A DNA stretch of 6,644 nucleotides, taken from NCBI GenBank assembly GCA_014360395.1, contig JACIXM010000459.1, forward strand, positions 1 to 6,644, written 5' to 3'. Positions 3,793 to 6,644 of this stretch are shown piece by piece (positions within the stretch are counted from its first letter, which is position 1; each line of letters begins with the position of its first letter). The DNA comes from Actinotalea sp. (GTDB taxonomy: Bacteria; Actinomycetota; Actinomycetes; Actinomycetales; Cellulomonadaceae). Made by a program: the position numbers and the translations under genes. Below the pieces are notes generated by a model. The model searched no databases, was not told the origin of the DNA, and was given only the letters and a program-made list of their open reading frames with translations.

Positions 3793-5877
3793 ATGACCAC
3801 GACCACCCCGACCGCCGTCGCGGACCGCCCGCCGACGACGACGCCCGCCCGCGCCGTCGTCGGCCGGGCGACCGTCCTCGCCGTCGCCGGGGTGGTCGTG
3901 GCGGTCCTGGCCGCGGTGGACCTCACCCTCGGCACGGCCGACGTCGGCGCGCGCGACCTCCTCGGCCTGGCGCTGGGTCGTGACGACGAGGTGCTCGCCG
4001 TGCTCGTCGCGTCGCGGCTGCCGCGCGTGCTCGCCGCGCTCCTCGTCGGGACGGCGCTCGGGGCGGCGGGCGCGGTGCTGCAGTCCGTCGCGCGCAACCC
4101 GCTCGCCTCCCCCGACACCCTCGCGGTCAACGCGGGCGGGTACCTGGCGGTCGTCGCCGCAGCCGTGCTGGGCCTGGCCCTGCCGCTGCCGGCGCGCGGG
4201 CTGCTGGCGTTCGTCGGCGGCCTCGCGGCGGCGGCCCTCGTCCTGGCGGTCGCGCGGGCCGGCGCGACGGGCCCCACCCGGCTCGTGCTCGCCGGGTCGG
4301 CGGTGAGCCTCGCGCTGGCGTCCGTGACGACGGTGCTGCTCATCGTCTTCGCCCAGGAGACGACGGGCCTGTTCGCCTGGGGCAGCGGCTCGGTCGCGCA
4401 GTCGGGGCTGCGCACGGTCGCCCAGGTCGCACCGGTCGTGGTCGCCGGGGTCGTCGTGCTCGCCGCGCTCGGCCGGCGCCTGGACGTCCTCGCCCTCGGC
4501 GACGACGCCGCCCGGTCCCTCGGCCTCGACGTCCGGCGGACGCGCGTGGCGGTGGTCGTGCTCGCGGTCGTGCTCGCGGCGGCCGCGGTGACCGTCGCGG
4601 GCCCCATCGGGTTCGTGGGGCTCGCGGCGCCCGTCCTGGCCCGCATGCTGGCGCGCCGCGTCCCCGGCCTGTCCGCCCACGGCGCGGTCGTGCCGCTCGC
4701 GGCCCTGGTGGGCTGCGCGATCGTGCTCGCCGCCGACGTCGTCCTGCGCTCGGTCGCACCGGCGGCCTCCCGGGTGGGCCTGCCCACGGGTGTCGCGACG
4801 ACCCTCGTCGGGGCCGTCGTGCTCGTGCTCGTCGCGTCGCGGCTGCGGGACGACGTCGCGCGGACCCGCACCGCCAACGCGGGCGCCCGCCCGGCGACGC
4901 GCGCCCGCGTGGTGACCACGGGCGTCGTCGTCGTGGCGGCGCTGGGTGCGGCGGTCGTCGCGGCCCTGCTGCTCGGCGACCGGCTGCTGCTGCTCGGGGA
5001 CGTCGCGCTGTGGCTGGAGGGCCGGGCCGGCGCCCAGGTGACGTTCGTGCTGGACCAGCGGGTGCCGCGGGTCGTGGCCGCGGTCGTCGCGGGCGCCGCG
5101 CTCGGCCTGGCCGGGACGCTCGTCCAGGCGGTGGCCCGCAACCCGCTGGCCGAGCCGGGGTTGCTGGGCATCACCGGTGGGGCGGGGGTCGGCGCGGTGC
5201 TGCTCATCGGGGTCCTGCCCGCGGCGACGGTGTGGCAGATCTCCGGGGCGGCCGCCGTGGGCGCGGCCGTGGCGTTCGTCCTGGTGTGGGCGCTGTCGCG
5301 GCGCGGCGGACTGGGGTCGGACCGGGTCGTGCTCGTCGGCGTGGGCGTCAGCGCGGCGGCGGGCGCGGTGACGACCGTCGTCGTCGTCGTGACGAACCCC
5401 TGGAGCACGACGGCGGCGCTGACGTGGCTGTCCGGCTCGACCTACGGGCGGTCGCTGGAGCAGAGCCTCCCGGCGGTCGTCGCCCTGGCCGTCGCGCTGC
5501 CGCTGGCGCTCGCCTCGGCCAGGACGCTCGACCTGCTCGCCCTCGACGACGACACCCCGCGGGTCCTCGGCGTCCGGCTGGCGGCGGCCCGCCTGCGGCT
5601 GCTCGTCCTGGCGGCGGCCCTGACGGCGTCCGCGGTGTCGGCGGTGGGCGTCGTCGGGTTCGTGGGGCTCGTCGCTCCGCACCTCGCGCGCCGCCTGGTC
5701 GGGGCGGCGCACCGGCGCGCGGTGCCCGTCGCGACGGCGCTCGGCGCGCTCCTGGTCAGCGTCGCGGACACGATCGGGCGCACGGTGATCGCGCCCGGGC
5801 AGCTGCCCGTGGGCCTCGTCACCGCCCTGGTCGGGACGCCGTACTTCGTGCACCTGCTGTGGCGGACGAGGCGGTGA
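3793..5877 (+). CDS. fhuB: Fused double-domain ferric hydroxamate permease (FhuB-like)
   Basis: A 694-residue membrane protein with two FecCD permease domains in one chain, at about residues 20-350 and 370-694; related importers usually have two separate genes of about 330 residues. Each half opens with the same block: RLPRVLAALLVGTALG with ARNPLASP (75-107), and RVPRVVAAVVAGAALG with ARNPLAEP (423-455). Each has the ATPase-facing segment GFVGLAAP (273-280) or GFVGLVAPH (622-630). The second half closes with LPVGLVTALVGTPYF (671-685), the usual family ending. Many hydrophobic helices are evident; roughly 20 in total would be expected from the fold. Fusion and position after the ATPase and binding-protein genes match E. 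coli FhuB (660 residues). The first half has Val281 where the second has His630. AGGA lies 4 bases before the ATG, and the gap from the preceding stop is 43 bases, so it is probably co-transcribed. Confidence 0.93.
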   Translation: MTTTTPTAVADRPPTTTPARAVVGRATVLAVAGVVVAVLAAVDLTLGTADVGARDLLGLALGRDDEVLAVLVASRLPRVLAALLVGTALGAAGAVLQSVARNPLASPDTLAVNAGGYLAVVAAAVLGLALPLPARGLLAFVGGLAAAALVLAVARAGATGPTRLVLAGSAVSLALASVTTVLLIVFAQETTGLFAWGSGSVAQSGLRTVAQVAPVVVAGVVVLAALGRRLDVLALGDDAARSLGLDVRRTRVAVVVLAVVLAAAAVTVAGPIGFVGLAAPVLARMLARRVPGLSAHGAVVPLAALVGCAIVLAADVVLRSVAPAASRVGLPTGVATTLVGAVVLVLVASRLRDDVARTRTANAGARPATRARVVTTGVVVVAALGAAVVAALLLGDRLLLLGDVALWLEGRAGAQVTFVLDQRVPRVVAAVVAGAALGLAGTLVQAVARNPLAEPGLLGITGGAGVGAVLLIGVLPAATVWQISGAAAVGAAVAFVLVWALSRRGGLGSDRVVLVGVGVSAAAGAVTTVVVVVTNPWSTTAALTWLSGSTYGRSLEQSLPAVVALAVALPLALASARTLDLLALDDDTPRVLGVRLAAARLRLLVLAAALTASAVSAVGVVGFVGLVAPHLARRLVGAAHRRAVPVATALGALLVSVADTIGRTVIAPGQLPVGLVTALVGTPYFVHLLWRTRR

Positions 5878-5910
5878 GCGCGTTCCGGGGCTGCGTCGGG
5901 ACGGCGGGGT

Positions 5911-5935
5911 CCGGTGGACCGGCCGGGGCCACCGG
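5911..5935 (+). terminator. Candidate terminator hairpin after the permease gene
   Basis: CCGGTGG (5911-5917) pairs with CCACCGG (5929-5935); after one A-G mismatch two more C-G pairs can form, leaving a 5-base loop. It starts 33 bases after the permease stop and precedes a promoter-like element for the next gene. No T-run follows. It probably marks the end of the importer operon. Confidence 0.45.
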
Positions 5936-5942
5936 CCGGCGG

Positions 5943-5948
5943 TAGCGT
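5943..5948 (+). promoter_or_regulatory. Candidate -10 of a leaderless promoter for the methyltransferase gene
   Basis: TAGCGT matches the TANNNT pattern, and its end lies 7 bases before the ATG at 5956, so transcription would begin on or next to the start codon. No purine-rich ribosome site is present upstream, which agrees with leaderless expression. No clear -35 is seen because the hairpin occupies that region. Confidence 0.45.
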
Positions 5949-5955
5949 CGCGGGC

Positions 5956-6576
5956 ATGACGACGCAGGACGCCGACCGCCGCAGCCGCTGGACGCGCAAG
6001 GTCGAGGCGGACCCGGAGCACTCGCACTGGTACGTGGAGCGGTTCCGCCGGATGCGCGCCGACGGCGCCGACCTCGCCGGGGAGGCCCGGTTCGTCGACG
6101 CGATGGTGCCGCGCGGGGCGCGGGTGCTGGACGCCGGCTGCGGGCCGGGCCGGGTGGGCGGAGAGCTGCACCGGCGCGGGCACGTCGTCGTCGGGGTCGA
6201 CGTCGACCCGGTGCTCGTCGCGGCGGCGGAGGAGGACGAGCCGGGGCCCACCTGGCTGGTCGAGGACCTCGTCGACCTCGACCTGCCCGCCCGCGGCATC
6301 GCGGAGCCGTTCGACGTCATCGTCTGCGCCGGCAACGTCATGACCTTCCTCGCGCCGGGGACGGAGGTCGAGGTGCTGCGGCGCCTGGCCGCCCACCTCA
6401 CGGCCGAGGGTCGCGCGGTGATCGGGTTCGGCGCCGGCCGCGGCTACCCGTTCGTCCGGTTCTTCGCCGACGTCGAGACCGCCGGGCTGCGCCTGGACCT
6501 CACGCTGGAGTCGTGGGACCTGCGCCCGCTGAGGGCGGAGTCGGACTTCCTCGTCGCCGTCCTGCGGCTGCCCTGA
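5956..6576 (+). CDS. Class I SAM-dependent methyltransferase, substrate unknown
   Basis: A 206-residue soluble protein with a Rossmann-type methyltransferase fold. Motif I is VLDAGCGPGRVG (57-68), the acidic end of strand 2 that binds the SAM ribose is in GVDVDP (80-85, probably Asp82 or Asp84), a further acidic site is ED-LVDLDLP around 103-111, and strand 4 is FDVIVCAGNVMTFL (119-132). The N-terminus (W12 through HSHWYVERF, 22-30) is a helical lid of the kind seen in small actinobacterial members. The substrate cannot be deduced. The ATG at 5956 is preferred over an in-frame GTG at 5914, which sits in the terminator-like hairpin and would add a Pro/Gly-rich stretch. It follows the importer operon in the same direction, but a hairpin and its own promoter-like element suggest it is not part of that operon; no link with siderophore use is shown. 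Confidence 0.88.
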   Translation: MTTQDADRRSRWTRKVEADPEHSHWYVERFRRMRADGADLAGEARFVDAMVPRGARVLDAGCGPGRVGGELHRRGHVVVGVDVDPVLVAAAEEDEPGPTWLVEDLVDLDLPARGIAEPFDVIVCAGNVMTFLAPGTEVEVLRRLAAHLTAEGRAVIGFGAGRGYPFVRFFADVETAGLRLDLTLESWDLRPLRAESDFLVAVLRLP

Positions 6577-6583
6577 CGAGGCC

Positions 6584-6605
6584 GGTCGGCGGACCGCCGT
6601 CGACC
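6584..6605. terminator. Terminator hairpin between convergent genes
   Basis: A 9-bp stem (GGTCGGCGG at 6584-6592 with CCGTCGACC at 6597-6605, one G-U pair) closes a 4-base loop. It starts 7 bases after the methyltransferase stop and ends 3 bases before the stop codon of the convergent minus-strand gene. It could end transcription from both sides, though on the minus strand the G-U becomes a mismatch. There is no T-run. Confidence 0.55.
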
Positions 6606-6608
6606 CGG

Positions 6609-6644
6609 TCAGCGGGCGGGCGGCTCCGGGACCACGATGTACCC
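6609..6644 (-). CDS. C-terminal end of a convergent gene, truncated by the window edge
   Basis: On the minus strand the last bases read as an open frame ending in TGA at 6611-6609, giving the C-terminal residues GYIVVPEPPAR. Placement just past a shared terminator hairpin and the sensible residue mix (a hydrophobic strand, then a Pro-rich tail) support a real gene end, but 11 residues are too few to name a family. It could also be a chance open frame. Confidence 0.4.
   Translation of the reverse strand, partial: GYIVVPEPPAR

Noticed and set aside
4000..4846. A 22-base direct repeat in the permease gene, at 4000-4021 and 4825-4846
   Set aside because: Both copies are in frame and encode VLVASRL with the preferred codons. 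They lie at non-equivalent places in the first domain, so shared residues and codon bias explain them better than a functional repeat.
648..5408. A very long minus-strand open frame across the importer and reductase genes, and another at 3643-6396
   Set aside because: Their translations are low-complexity Arg/Ala/Thr/Gly strings mirroring GC-biased codons on the other strand, with no domains. The plus-strand genes have intact motifs.
5914..5955. GTG at 5914 as the methyltransferase start
   Set aside because: It lies in the hairpin arm and would add a Pro/Gly-rich stretch without family character; the ATG at 5956 follows a -10-like element at the right distance.
1..6644. CRISPR arrays, tRNA or rRNA genes, insertion sequences, phage or toxin-antitoxin genes
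   Set aside because: No spaced repeats of the right form, no tRNA-like cloverleaf, no transposase or integrase reading frames and no target-site duplications were seen. The window looks like ordinary chromosomal sequence.

Overview
The window is very GC-rich, with strong G/C bias at third codon positions, GTG starts, leaderless-type gene starts and actinobacterial S-layer-homology repeats. Together these suggest a Gram-positive actinobacterium, probably of the Micrococcales (Cellulomonas/Promicromonospora-like). The genus is an inference from protein style, not a search result.

Layout. At the left end, on the minus strand, is a small protein made of three S-layer homology (SLH) repeats (40-615). 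A divergent intergenic region (616-821) follows; it contains an inverted repeat near the SLH promoter and three perfect tandem copies of a 13-bp unit upstream of the next gene. On the plus strand come a siderophore-interacting FAD reductase (822-1685), then a three-gene hydroxamate-siderophore ABC importer: ATPase (1761-2612), substrate-binding lipoprotein (2754-3749) and a fused double-domain permease (3793-5877). A class I SAM-dependent methyltransferase follows (5956-6576), probably with its own leaderless promoter. The last 36 bases hold the C-terminal end of a convergent minus-strand gene.

How the genes work together. The lipoprotein would capture a ferric hydroxamate outside the membrane, the fused permease would carry it across with energy from the ATPase, and the reductase would release iron as Fe(II) in the cytoplasm. 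The gene order ATPase-binding protein-permease and the fused permease match the fhuC-fhuD-fhuB arrangement of E. coli. A near-perfect palindrome with a DtxR/IdeR-type iron-box core lies across the predicted -10 of the importer promoter, immediately before a GTG start that appears to be leaderless. The importer is therefore very likely iron-repressed. No similar box was found ahead of the reductase gene, which instead has the 13-bp repeats.

I see no clearly new biological system here. The points most worth a second look are the iron-box/leaderless start, the triple 13-bp repeat, the SLH protein without a secretion signal, and the hairpins between the ATPase and binding-protein genes.
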